Translations under genes and position numbers: made by a program | The notes under the pieces: model-generated | Seen by the model: the letters and a program-made list of their open reading frames with translations, nothing else | Database searches by the model: none | What the model was told of the DNA's origin: nothing | Part shown: positions 17,247 through 24,807 of the stretch, piece by piece | Position numbering within the stretch: the stretch's first letter is position 1 | Layout: each line of letters starts with the position of its first letter | NCBI GenBank assembly: GCA_963775825.1 | Contig: CAVZKY010000061.1 | Location: 139,486 to 203,485 of the forward strand | Length of the DNA: 64,000 bases | Direction of reading: 5' to 3' | From: Bog-532 sp963775825 | GTDB lineage: Bacteria > Actinomycetota > Actinomycetes > Streptosporangiales > Streptosporangiaceae

Positions 17247-18498
17247 GGCAGAAGGAACCAGCGCCAGGCGCCCGGGGCCGCCGCCTGGTTATCGGGTGGG
17301 TGGCGCGGCTTTGCGGCCGTAAGGCTAGCGCGGCCGCTGTGACCGGCCGCGCTGGCTGGGGAAGGGCAGGCACCGGGGAAGGCAGGTCGCGCGGGCCGGG
17401 GCGGGGCCGACCGTGCTTCGTCCACCCGGCGCCGGCCCGGTAGCCCGGATGGCAGCTGAGCCCGGCTGCGCCGCCGCCCCCGATCGGCCCGCCCGCGCGC
17501 CGCGCACCGCCGCCCCCGCGCCGCGCACCGCCGCCCCGCGGGCGCCGTGTGGCCTGACCCGGTAACCAGGTGCCCCAGGTGCTGCGGTGACTGCTGAGTC
17601 ATTCGCCGGGCCGTACCCGGCGGCCCGGCGCCGGCACTGCCGCCTACCGGGAGCATTTTCAGGGATATCCGCTGACTACGCTCCCCATAGGCACCGGCGC
17701 CGCGGCCGGGGCACCTCCAGCGCCACAGCAGACCCAGCACGGCTCAGCCGCCCCGAGCCCAGCCCGGCGCCAGCACCCACATCCGGCCCACCCCCACGCC
17801 GTCCTCGCCGCCACCACGCCATCCACCAGCAACCCATCACCGGTGGGTTCCCTCCGCATCCCTATACGACTGAAACCGCTCCCCCGTAACGGCAAGGGGG
17901 CCCTGGGCGAGGCACTCGTTACCGGCCTAACGAACCGGGCCTTGGGCCCGGTGAGCGGCCGGGTGTATCGGCGAGCTACCACCGCGGGCTACGGACAGAC
18001 GGGCCGCAGGCCCGACCGCCCAGCGAACCGGGCCTTCAGGCCCGGTGAGCGGCGGTGTTGTCGGCGAGCACCACTACCGGGGCGTCGCGGGGGGGTTCCG
18101 GGGGGTCGCCCCCCGGGCCAGCACAGCGCAGCGGGGGGTTCCCGGGTGTCGCCCCTCGGGCCAGCACAGCCCCGGAACAACACTGTGACCTGGTCGACGA
18201 CCGATTTATCTCGGTATTTCATGGTTCAACCGTGCAGATGCACAAGCAGAATGTATTTGCCCAGGTGACGAGCATGCCTATCGTGTGAGCTATTTGATAG
18301 CCAACGAGGCGCGAGCGACTATCGAGGGCACTAATGCACGGCTCTGGTTACGCAGCGTTTATGTTTTTGCCGCCAGCTGGTTACGCTGTGCACTCATTGC
18401 TCGTTAATGGTTAATCATATAAACATACCTGGCCTTACTTTGTTGGTCCGAATATGCCGGCTCTTCGAATATCAAAATCTGCGGGGTATTATTGGCCA
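17247..18498. other. Gene-free, repeat-rich region
   Basis: About 1.25 kb without a supportable gene. 17320-17560 is extremely GC-rich with short imperfect repeats (CCGCGCACCGCCGCCCC type). 17700-17830 would encode only proline-rich low-complexity peptides. 17900-18180 is the palindromic repeat annotated separately. 18200-18490 turns AT-rich and holds no open frame of interest; it may carry the promoter for the tRNA-like gene that follows. Confidence 0.5.
17900..18180 (+). repeat. Palindromic GC-rich dispersed repeat, intergenic copy
   Basis: Two related sub-units each carry a hairpin: ACCGGGCC-TTG-GGCCCGGT near 17935-17955 and ACCGGGCC-TTCA-GGCCCGGT near 18019-18040, each followed by GAGCGGC and then CGGCGAGCNCCACYRCCGGG. 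The right end has two copies of a GGGGGGTTCC(G)GGGGG...CGGGCCAGCAC block. The same order of blocks, at roughly 85% identity by eye over about 90 bases, occurs on the reverse strand within hrpA (38827-39100). This makes it a dispersed repetitive element of REP or MITE type rather than a local accident. No transposase or coding capacity was found. Confidence 0.65.
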
Positions 18499-18572
18499 GC
18501 CCCCGTAGCCCAAGGGCAGAGGCCGCCCCCCTAAAAGGGTCGCTAGTGTCGGTTCGAGTCCGACCGGGGGCA
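18499..18572 (+). tRNA. tRNA-like gene, class I cloverleaf, anticodon uncertain (UAA by position)
   Basis: A cloverleaf can be folded: acceptor GCCCCCG (18499-18505) with CGGGGGC (18565-18571); D-arm GCC/GGC with a ten-base loop containing GGG; T-arm GTCGG-TTCGAGT-CCGAC (18548-18564), a perfect TTCGA-type loop; short variable loop of six bases. The anticodon stem is imperfect: GCCCC (18525-18529) and GGGTC (18537-18541) contain one C-U mismatch, and the seven-base loop CCTAAAA puts TAA at positions 34-36 but has C instead of the invariant U at position 33. The genomic sequence does not encode CCA. Either a degenerate tRNA, an indel in the anticodon arm, or a divergent tRNA. Confidence 0.6.
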
Positions 18573-19062
18573 CACCGCACCATTGATGCAGACGAATTAC
18601 GGTGTGCCGGGATCGCCCAGGTTGTCCGGCGGGCGTTAACGTTCCCGTGGCGGCCTCTGTCTTGGTGGCTGGACCATTAATGGCCGGCAGGCGTTCCGCT
18701 TCTGTGCATTCAATCCGGGAGTTCAGAACTGTTGTCCCAGGTTAGATGGTCATTCTCTGTGCTAATTCCCGCGCGGATGCACGTGCAGTGCAAGCACCCG
18801 GTTAGGGCGAGGCGTGGCCTTAGCGGCCGCGCGGGGTCGGCCGGGCGGGTAACTGGCCAGGTTCAGCGGAATGCGGGTTTAGGTTGCTGCGGCAGCCTAG
18901 GACGGTAGCGCTGTCCTATTTGCCATCATCAGCGGGGGTCAGCCACTCCTGGTGGCTTAGGGCGTGACGTCGCGCCTGGGTCGGCAGTTCGGCTCGGCAT
19001 CAGACGAGCCAGGTAACCGGCGTAAAGCGACTACGCGTTGAAAGGGGCCGGGATCCCAGCGA
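18573..19062. other. Intergenic region after tRNA-like gene
   Basis: About 490 bases with no recognisable protein. It contains GGCGTTAACG at about 18632-18641, also seen twice between greA and mca. No integrase, attachment-site duplication of the tRNA 3' end, or other mobile-element mark was noticed in the following kilobase. Confidence 0.4.
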
Positions 19063-19515
19063 CTGGACTTCGCGGAGTTCTACCGTGAATTCAAAAATGA
19101 GTGCCTGTTCGACGTCCTGGTGAGTGCTGGCGACCGGGACGCGGCGCAGGACCTGGTGGACGAGGCCTTCGCCAGGGCCTGGGCGTCATGGCGGACGGTT
19201 AGTAGGCACCCGGCCCCGGCAGCGTGGGTTGTACGCACGGCGCTGAACGCCAGTGCCGCGCGGCGGCGGCGCCGTCGCCGGGAGGTATCGGTTCCTGGCC
19301 TCGCGCTTGTCGCGGACCGGCCAGCGGCCGCCGGCGCCGCGGTTCGGCGGTCGATCCCAGGATCACCGCGGCGCTGCTCCGGCTGCTCGCCCGGCAGCGG
19401 CAAGTGGCAGCCGCATCTCCCAGCGGCCGGGGCCCTGGGGACGGCCGCCGCGGCGGCATTCGCCGCCGATGCGCTCACCGGAATGCGGGAGCTGGCCAGT
19501 CATTTCAGCCGCTGA
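19063..19515 (+). pseudogene. ECF sigma factor remnant (region 2 only)
   Basis: The translated stretch LDFAEFYREFKNECLFDVL, GDRDAAQDLVDEAFARAWASW and RTVSRHPAPAAWVVRTALNAS matches sigma-70 region 2 of extracytoplasmic-function sigma factors (core-binding and -10 recognition). There is no ATG/GTG/TTG before LDF: the frame is closed by TGA at 19039 and the first possible codons are CTG 19063 or GTG 19120, the latter already inside region 2. Past about 19330 the expected region 4 helix-turn-helix is not found; a fragment ITAALLRLLARQRQVAA in another frame looks like its beginning. The gene is therefore broken at both ends and probably dead. Confidence 0.55.
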
Positions 19516-19922
19516 CGGTCGGCCCCGCCCGGGAAAGGGTCACCCGGACGATGACGCGACGATCCCGCACCATGGCCGCCCGGTAGTCATTCCAGTCCGG
19601 ATGCTCACCGGCGACCGTACGGTAGTAATCCACCAGCAGTTCCATGGCCTCCGGCAGCGAGATCACCTCTGCTGTTCCCTCGGCCTGGACCCATTCGCCG
19701 AAGAACTGGTCGGTGAACGCGCACAGCGACGCGAATGGGTCCCGTCTCAGGTTGCGGGTCTTGACCGCCGTCTCGCGGGTGCTGATCAGGACGCGGCCGT
19801 CCGCGTCCACGCCGCAGGTTACCGGCGACATCTGCGGACGGCCGTCAGCGCGGATGGTGGCCAGGACGGCCCGGTGATGGGCGCGGAGGAATTGCTCGGC
19901 GCGCGCTCGATGCTCACGAGTC
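19505..19922 (-). pseudogene. PPOX-class (F420/FMN split-barrel) oxidoreductase, start frameshifted
   Basis: The readable protein MSPVTCGVDADGRVLISTRE...KTRNLRRDPFASLCAFTD..GEWVQAEGTAEV is typical of the pyridoxamine 5'-phosphate oxidase-like split-barrel family, often F420-dependent in actinobacteria. The expected N-terminus AEQFLRAHHRAVLATIRADGRPQ lies directly upstream in frame, but that frame has no usable start codon before a stop; a GTG at 19922 that begins VSIERA is in a different frame. One indel near 19905 would unite them. The protein would be about 139 residues, a normal size. The last bases overlap the convergent sigma-factor remnant. Confidence 0.65.
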
Positions 19923-19932
19923 CAGGGCGGGA

Positions 19933-20167
19933 TCAGACGCTATTGAGCCTGAGCCGCCGGCGCATCTCGTACTCGTGCACGATGGCGTTGGCGTAGCCGT
20001 GGGAGATACCGTGCTCGTCGGCGAGCCAGCTGCGCGCGCTCTTCACGGCGCAGGAACGCCGGGCCGGATTCAAGGCGCATGAACCACTCACGGAGGTCAC
20101 TGCCTGTGACGCGAGGTATGCGTGCAATTAGATTCTTGTGCGTCTCCAGAGAGCGGGTCAGCGGCAA
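19933..20167 (-). pseudogene. Small DUF4287-like protein, frameshifted
   Basis: Two overlapping frames give ETHKNLIARIPRVTGSDLREW followed, after a shift near 20035-20045, by RSWLADEHGISHGYANAIVHEY. The sequence WLxxEHGxxHGYANAI is the signature of DUF4287, a small domain seen alone or fused in actinobacteria. Function unknown. The joined product would be about 70-75 residues. It is upstream of the PPOX-like gene on the same strand and may share its transcript. Confidence 0.5.
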
Positions 20168-20402
20168 TTGGCACCTCCATGGGGGCGAAGCCTCTTGCTG
20201 TGAGCCTGCCTCACCGCCCCGCGCCTGGCAAGGCCTGGTTCCAACCTTTCCTTAATGACGGGTTAATCCCCTCGTCGGCACGCTGTCACGTCAGTGGCGT
20301 TTGGCGTGTCCTGGGGCGCACGCCCGGGGGGCGGCCCGGATGGGCGCCCGGCCCCGGCAACGCGGTCGCGCGAGGGCGGGGCGCCCAGGCCGGCAGGCCC
20401 GG

Positions 20403-21623
20403 CTAGGACAGCCGCTCGATGACCATGGCCATGCCCTGGCCGCCGCCGACGCACATCGTCTCCAGGCCGACCGTCTTGTCATGGAACTGCAGGCTGTTGA
20501 GCAGCGTGGTCGTGATGCGGGCCCCGGTCATGCCGAACGGGTGCCCGACGGCGATCGCGCCCCCGTTGACGTTCAGCTTGTCCTGGTCGATGCCGAGCTC
20601 ACGGTAGGACGGGATGACCTGGGCGGCGAACGCCTCGTTGATCTCCACCAGGTCGATGTCGCTGATGGCCATCCCCGCCAGCGACAGGGCACGGTGCGAG
20701 GCCGCGACCGGGCCGAGGCCCATGATCTCCGGCGACAGCGCCGACACCGCCGTGGAGACGATCCGCCCGAGCGGGGTGATGCCCAGCTCGGCGGCCTTCG
20801 TGTCGCTCATGATGATGACCGCGGCCGCGCCGTCGTTGAGCCCGCAGCAGTTGCCCGCGGTCACGGTGCCGTCCGGCCGGAACGACGGCTTGAGCGCCGC
20901 CAGCTTTTCCAGCGTCGTCCCGGGTCGCGGGCCGTCGTCCGCCGACACGGTGCTGCCGTCCGGCAGCGTCACCGGCGTTATCTCACGGGACCAGAACCCG
21001 TCGGCGATGGCCTTCTCGGCCAGGTTCTGCGACCGGACGCCGAATTCGTCCTGCTCCACCCGGGTGATGCCGCGCAGGCCCGCCACGTTCTCCGCGGTCT
21101 CGCCCATCGCGATGTAGACATCGGGGATGTTGCCGTCCGCACGCGGGTCGTGCCAGGTGCCGGCACCGCCCTCGGTGGCCCGCTGCGTCCTGCCCTCGGC
21201 GTCGGCGAAAGCCGCGTTGTGGGTGTCGGGCCAGCTGTCGCTGCTGCCCTTGGCGAACCGGCTGACGCACTCGACGCCCGCCGAGATCAGCACGTCCGCC
21301 TCGCCGGCCTTGATGGCGTGGAAGGCCATCCGGGTGGTCTGCAGCGACGAGGAGCAGTAGCGGGTCACGGTGGTCCCGGGCAGCTGATCGTGACCGAGCA
21401 GCACCGCCACCACGCGGGCCAGGTTGAAGCCCTGCTCGCCACCGGGCAGGCCGCAGCCGAGCAGCAGGTCGTCGATGTCCTCCGGATCGAGCTGCGGCAC
21501 CTTGCCCAGCGCGGCCGTGATGATCTGTGCGGCCAGGTCGTCCGGCCTGATACTGGTGAGTGAACCCTTGAACGCGCGGCCAATGGGGGATCGCGCCGTC
21601 GCGACGACAACTGCCTCCGGCAT
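20403..21623 (-). CDS. Acetyl-CoA acetyltransferase (thiolase)
   Basis: 406 residues of the thiolase II family. All catalytic elements are present: nucleophilic Cys in RYCSSSLQT, NEAFA, the His motif GGAIAVGHPFGMTGAR, and the C-terminal Cys in CVGGGQGMAMVIE. It condenses or cleaves acyl-CoA/acetyl-CoA in the cytoplasm, in fatty acid degradation or polyhydroxyalkanoate/acetoacetyl-CoA metabolism; no other beta-oxidation gene is adjacent, so the pathway is not decided by context. Start ATG 21623 has AGGAGG just upstream. It is divergent from cystathionine beta-synthase. Intact and of standard length. Confidence 0.94.
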   Translation of the reverse strand: MPEAVVVATARSPIGRAFKGSLTSIRPDDLAAQIITAALGKVPQLDPEDIDDLLLGCGLPGGEQGFNLARVVAVLLGHDQLPGTTVTRYCSSSLQTTRMAFHAIKAGEADVLISAGVECVSRFAKGSSDSWPDTHNAAFADAEGRTQRATEGGAGTWHDPRADGNIPDVYIAMGETAENVAGLRGITRVEQDEFGVRSQNLAEKAIADGFWSREITPVTLPDGSTVSADDGPRPGTTLEKLAALKPSFRPDGTVTAGNCCGLNDGAAAVIIMSDTKAAELGITPLGRIVSTAVSALSPEIMGLGPVAASHRALSLAGMAISDIDLVEINEAFAAQVIPSYRELGIDQDKLNVNGGAIAVGHPFGMTGARITTTLLNSLQFHDKTVGLETMCVGGGQGMAMVIERLS

Positions 21624-21790
21624 GGCACCGGCCTCCTTCGTGGAGCGTCAAGTACTGGTTAGTAGCGTATGTCGTCGCAGCGCGGGCGTACCGGGGGACC
21701 GGGCGTCGGATAACGTCAGAGCGGCCAGGACAACCGCCGGACCCGGCCCGCACGAGCCATTGGCCCGCCTGTGAAGGAACCGCGACGAGC

Positions 21791-23182
21791 ATGCAGGTAT
21801 TCGATTCTCTGACCGAGATGGTCGGCAATACGCCGCTGGTCAGGCTGCGCGAGGTCACCCGTGAACTGCGGCTGGCGGGCGCCGGGCCTGACGTCCTCGC
21901 GAAGGTGGAGTATTTCAACCCGGGTGGCTCGGTCAAGGACCGGATCGCCCTGCGTATGATCCAGGCCGCCGAGGCCTCCGGACAGCTCCGGCCGGGTGGC
22001 ACGATCGTCGAGCCGACGTCGGGCAATACCGGCGTGGGACTGGCCATCGTCGCCGCCGAGCGCGGCTACAAGTGCGTGTTCGTCTGCCCGGACAAGGTCG
22101 CGGCGGACAAGCTGAGCGTGCTGCGGGCGTACGGGGCCGACGTCCTCGTTTGCCCCAGCTCGGTCCCGCCCGAGCACCCGGACTCGTACTACAGCGTGGC
22201 CCGCCGGACAGCCGCCGAGCGGCCTGGCGGCTGGCAGCCCGACCAGTACGCCAACCCGGAGAATCCCGCCTCCCACTACGCGTCCACGGGCCCGGAGATC
22301 TGGGCTCAGACCGACGGCCGTGTCACTCACTTCGTGGCCGGGATCGGTACCGGCGGGACGATCAGCGGCGCGGGCCAGTATCTCAAGGACGTGTCCGGGG
22401 GCCGGGTCAGGATCATCGGCGCGGACCCGGAAGGCTCGGTGTATTCCGGCGGTTCGGGTCGCCCCTACCTGGTTGAGGGCGTGGGTGAAGACATCTGGCC
22501 GGAGACCTACGACCGGGCCGTCTGTGACGAGGTCGTCGCGGTGACCGACGCCGAGTCGTTCCGCATGACGCGCAGGCTGGCTCGTGAGGAGGCGCTCCTG
22601 GTCGGTGGCTCCAGCGGGCTCGCTGTCGCTGCCGCACTCCGGACCGCCCGGAGCGCGGAGCCTGGTGACATGTTCGTCGTGCTGCTGCCCGACGGCGGCC
22701 GCGGCTACCTTTCCAAGATCTTCAATGACGAGTGGATGGCCGACTACGGCTTTCTGTCCGCCCAGACCGGGGAGCCGCTCGTCAGCGACGTGCTGGCCCG
22801 GAAGGAGCGGGAAATTCCCGAGTTCGTGCACGCACATCCCGGGGAGACCGTCGCGCAAGCCATCGCCCTGCTGCGCGAGTACGACGTCTCCCAGTTGCCG
22901 GTGGTCAACGAGGAGCCGCCGGTGATGGCGGCCGAAGTGGTGGGCTCCATCGTCGAGCGGGACCTGCTGGACGCGCTGGTCACCGGCCGGGCCCGGCCCG
23001 ACGACGCGCTGAGCGGGCACCTGTCGGCACCGCTGCCGACCGTCGGCTCGGGTGAGACGGTGAGCAGGGCGGTCATGGCGCTGGAGCAGGCGGGCGCGGC
23101 CCTGGTCTACGTCGACGGCAAGCCGGCGGGCCTGCTCACCCGGCAGGATCTGCTTACCTTCCTGGCCGGCGATCTGACGTGA
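21791..23182 (+). CDS. Cystathionine beta-synthase
   Basis: 463 residues: a PLP-dependent fold type II catalytic domain (about 1-320) with NTPLVRLREV, the PLP-lysine segment FNPGGSVKDRIA, the phosphate-binding EPTSGNTGVG and GIGTGGTISGAG, then two C-terminal CBS domains (about 335-460; VSQLPVV and GLLTRQDLLTF). It joins serine (or O-acetylserine) with homocysteine to form cystathionine in the reverse transsulfuration route; the CBS pair suggests allosteric control by an adenosine ligand. It is followed, with a GTGA overlap, by cystathionine gamma-synthase. ATG 21791 gives the full N-terminus. Intact. Confidence 0.95.
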   Translation: MQVFDSLTEMVGNTPLVRLREVTRELRLAGAGPDVLAKVEYFNPGGSVKDRIALRMIQAAEASGQLRPGGTIVEPTSGNTGVGLAIVAAERGYKCVFVCPDKVAADKLSVLRAYGADVLVCPSSVPPEHPDSYYSVARRTAAERPGGWQPDQYANPENPASHYASTGPEIWAQTDGRVTHFVAGIGTGGTISGAGQYLKDVSGGRVRIIGADPEGSVYSGGSGRPYLVEGVGEDIWPETYDRAVCDEVVAVTDAESFRMTRRLAREEALLVGGSSGLAVAAALRTARSAEPGDMFVVLLPDGGRGYLSKIFNDEWMADYGFLSAQTGEPLVSDVLARKEREIPEFVHAHPGETVAQAIALLREYDVSQLPVVNEEPPVMAAEVVGSIVERDLLDALVTGRARPDDALSGHLSAPLPTVGSGETVSRAVMALEQAGAALVYVDGKPAGLLTRQDLLTFLAGDLT

Positions 23183-24393
23183 CCGGGGCGGGACAAAGAC
23201 AAGCTGATCCGGACGGCACCGAGGCGGCGCCGTCCGGGCCCGGCTTCGAGACGCTGGCGATCCACGCCGGGCAGGACCCGGACCCGCTGACCGGCGCGGT
23301 GGTACCGCCGATCTACCAGACCTCGACGTTCAAGCAGGACGGAGTGGGCGGCCGCCGCGGCGGTTTCGAGTACTCGCGCACCGCCAACCCCACCCGCAGC
23401 GCCCTGGAGGAATGCCTGGCCGCGCTGGAAGGAAGTACCCAAGCCGGGACTCAGGCCCTGGCCTTCGCCTCGGGCATGGCCGCAGAGGACTGCCTGATCC
23501 GCGCGGTGTGCTCGCCGGGCGACCGGGTGGTCATCCCCGATGACGCCTACGGCGGCACCTACCGGCTGTTCGCTGCCGTGCTCGCCCGCTGGGGCCTGGA
23601 TTACGTCCCGGTACACCTGCCTGATCTGGCCGCTGTCCGCCGCTGCCTGGCCGATCAGCCGGCCCGCGTCGTCTGGGTGGAGACGCCTACCAACCCCCTA
23701 CTGGGCATCGTCGACATCGCGGCCCTGGCCGAGGTTGCTCATGAGGCGGGTGCGCTGCTGGTCGTGGACAATACGTTCGCCTCGCCGCGGCTACAGCGCC
23801 CCCTGGTTCTCGGCGCGGACGTGGTGGTGCACTCCACCACCAAATACCTGGGCGGGCACTCCGACGTGGTTGGCGGTGCCCTGGTCACCGCCGACGCCGA
23901 GGTTGCGGAGCGCGCGGCGTTCCTGCGGAACGCGACCGGCGCGGTGCCCGGGCCGTTCGACTCCTGGCTCACTTTGCGGGGGGTACGTACGCTCGCCGTG
24001 CGGATGGACCGGCACTGCGACAGCGCGGCCCAGGTCGCCGAGATGCTTGGCCGCCACCCTGCGGTGGCGCAGGTGCTGTACCCGGGACTGCCGTCCCATC
24101 CGGGACATGCGGTCGCGGCCAGGCAGATGAGCGGGTTCGGCGGGATGGTCTCCTTCCGGGTGCGGGGCGGCGAGGAGGCCGCCGTGGCGGTCTGCGGGCG
24201 CACCCAGCTGTTCACGCTGGCCGAGTCGCTCGGGGGAGTGGAGTCACTGATCGAGCACCCGAGCCGGATGACGCACGCATCGGTGGCGGGGTCGCCGCTG
24301 GAGGTGTCGGCCGACCTGGTCCGGCTGTCGGTGGGGCTGGAGGACTACCGCGACCTGCTGGCCGACCTGGAGGCGGCGCTCACTGCCGGTTAG
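23179..24393 (+). CDS. metB: Cystathionine gamma-synthase / gamma-lyase
   Basis: 404 residues of the Cys/Met metabolism PLP-dependent family (fold type I). Seen: FETLAIHAGQDPDPLTGAVVPPIYQTSTF, YSRTANPTRSALEECLAALE, AFASGMAAEDC, VWVETPTNPLL, VVDNTFASP and the PLP-lysine motif VVHSTTKYLGGHSDVVGG; SLGGVESLIEHPSRMTH near the end binds substrate carboxylate. It forms cystathionine from an activated homoserine and cysteine, or breaks cystathionine down; sequence alone does not separate synthase from lyase. Start GTG 23179 overlaps the upstream stop, so both transsulfuration enzymes are made from one operon. Its 3' end overlaps the convergent small membrane gene by 14 bases. Confidence 0.92.
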   Translation: MTGAGQRQADPDGTEAAPSGPGFETLAIHAGQDPDPLTGAVVPPIYQTSTFKQDGVGGRRGGFEYSRTANPTRSALEECLAALEGSTQAGTQALAFASGMAAEDCLIRAVCSPGDRVVIPDDAYGGTYRLFAAVLARWGLDYVPVHLPDLAAVRRCLADQPARVVWVETPTNPLLGIVDIAALAEVAHEAGALLVVDNTFASPRLQRPLVLGADVVVHSTTKYLGGHSDVVGGALVTADAEVAERAAFLRNATGAVPGPFDSWLTLRGVRTLAVRMDRHCDSAAQVAEMLGRHPAVAQVLYPGLPSHPGHAVAARQMSGFGGMVSFRVRGGEEAAVAVCGRTQLFTLAESLGGVESLIEHPSRMTHASVAGSPLEVSADLVRLSVGLEDYRDLLADLEAALTAG

Positions 24394-24772
24394 CCCGCAG
24401 ACCGGCCGGCCGTGCGGTCGCCGGTAGCCGGCGACGGACGGCGGGCTCAGCCCCGGCCGCGGTCAGTGCCGGGGGGCGGGCGCTGAGTTCTGGCGGTCGG
24501 CTGCGGGCGGCCGCTGCCTTCGGCTGGAACGACAATGCGAACCAGGCTGCGACGAAGAAGATGACACCCAGCACCAGGCAGCCCCCGCCGCGCAGCTCGT
24601 GGTGCCTGGCCGACCCCGCCAGGTGCCCGGGGATCACGCTCGGCAGCGAGCTGGACGGCTCCGCCAGGTAGATGACGCCGATGATGACCAGCACCACGGC
24701 GATGACGGCAAGAATCACGGCGGTGACCACCCGGGCTGCCGGGCGGCCGGGTGATTCGTGCGCAGAAGCCAC
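24380..24772 (-). CDS. Small two-helix membrane protein
   Basis: About 130 residues with two hydrophobic helices: RVVTAVILAVIAVVLVIIGVIYLA and GGCLVLGVIFFVAAWFALSF, and a Pro/Ala/Arg-rich C-terminal tail. I do not recognise a family. GTG 24772 has an excellent AGGAGG five bases upstream, which decides the start over an ATG at 24796. It follows the VWA gene by 35 bases on the same strand, so it is likely the last gene of the MoxR-VWA operon. The end overlaps metB on the other strand. Confidence 0.75.
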   Translation of the reverse strand: MASAHESPGRPAARVVTAVILAVIAVVLVIIGVIYLAEPSSSLPSVIPGHLAGSARHHELRGGGCLVLGVIFFVAAWFALSFQPKAAAARSRPPELSARPPALTAAGAEPAVRRRLPATARPAGLRANRQ

Positions 24773-24807
24773 GTTTCCTCCTGGACGGGTTGACACCAGG
24801 AGAAAAC

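Noticed and set aside
18499..19062. Integration site with duplicated tRNA 3' end
   Set aside because: No second copy of the TTCGAGTCCGACCGGGGGC end and no integrase were found in the window.
20301..21563. Forward frame of about 420 codons opposite the thiolase
   Set aside because: Shadow of the thiolase gene; no domain signature.
21640..21790. SAM or cobalamin riboswitch upstream of the transsulfuration operon
   Set aside because: The gap is short and no riboswitch core sequence could be identified.
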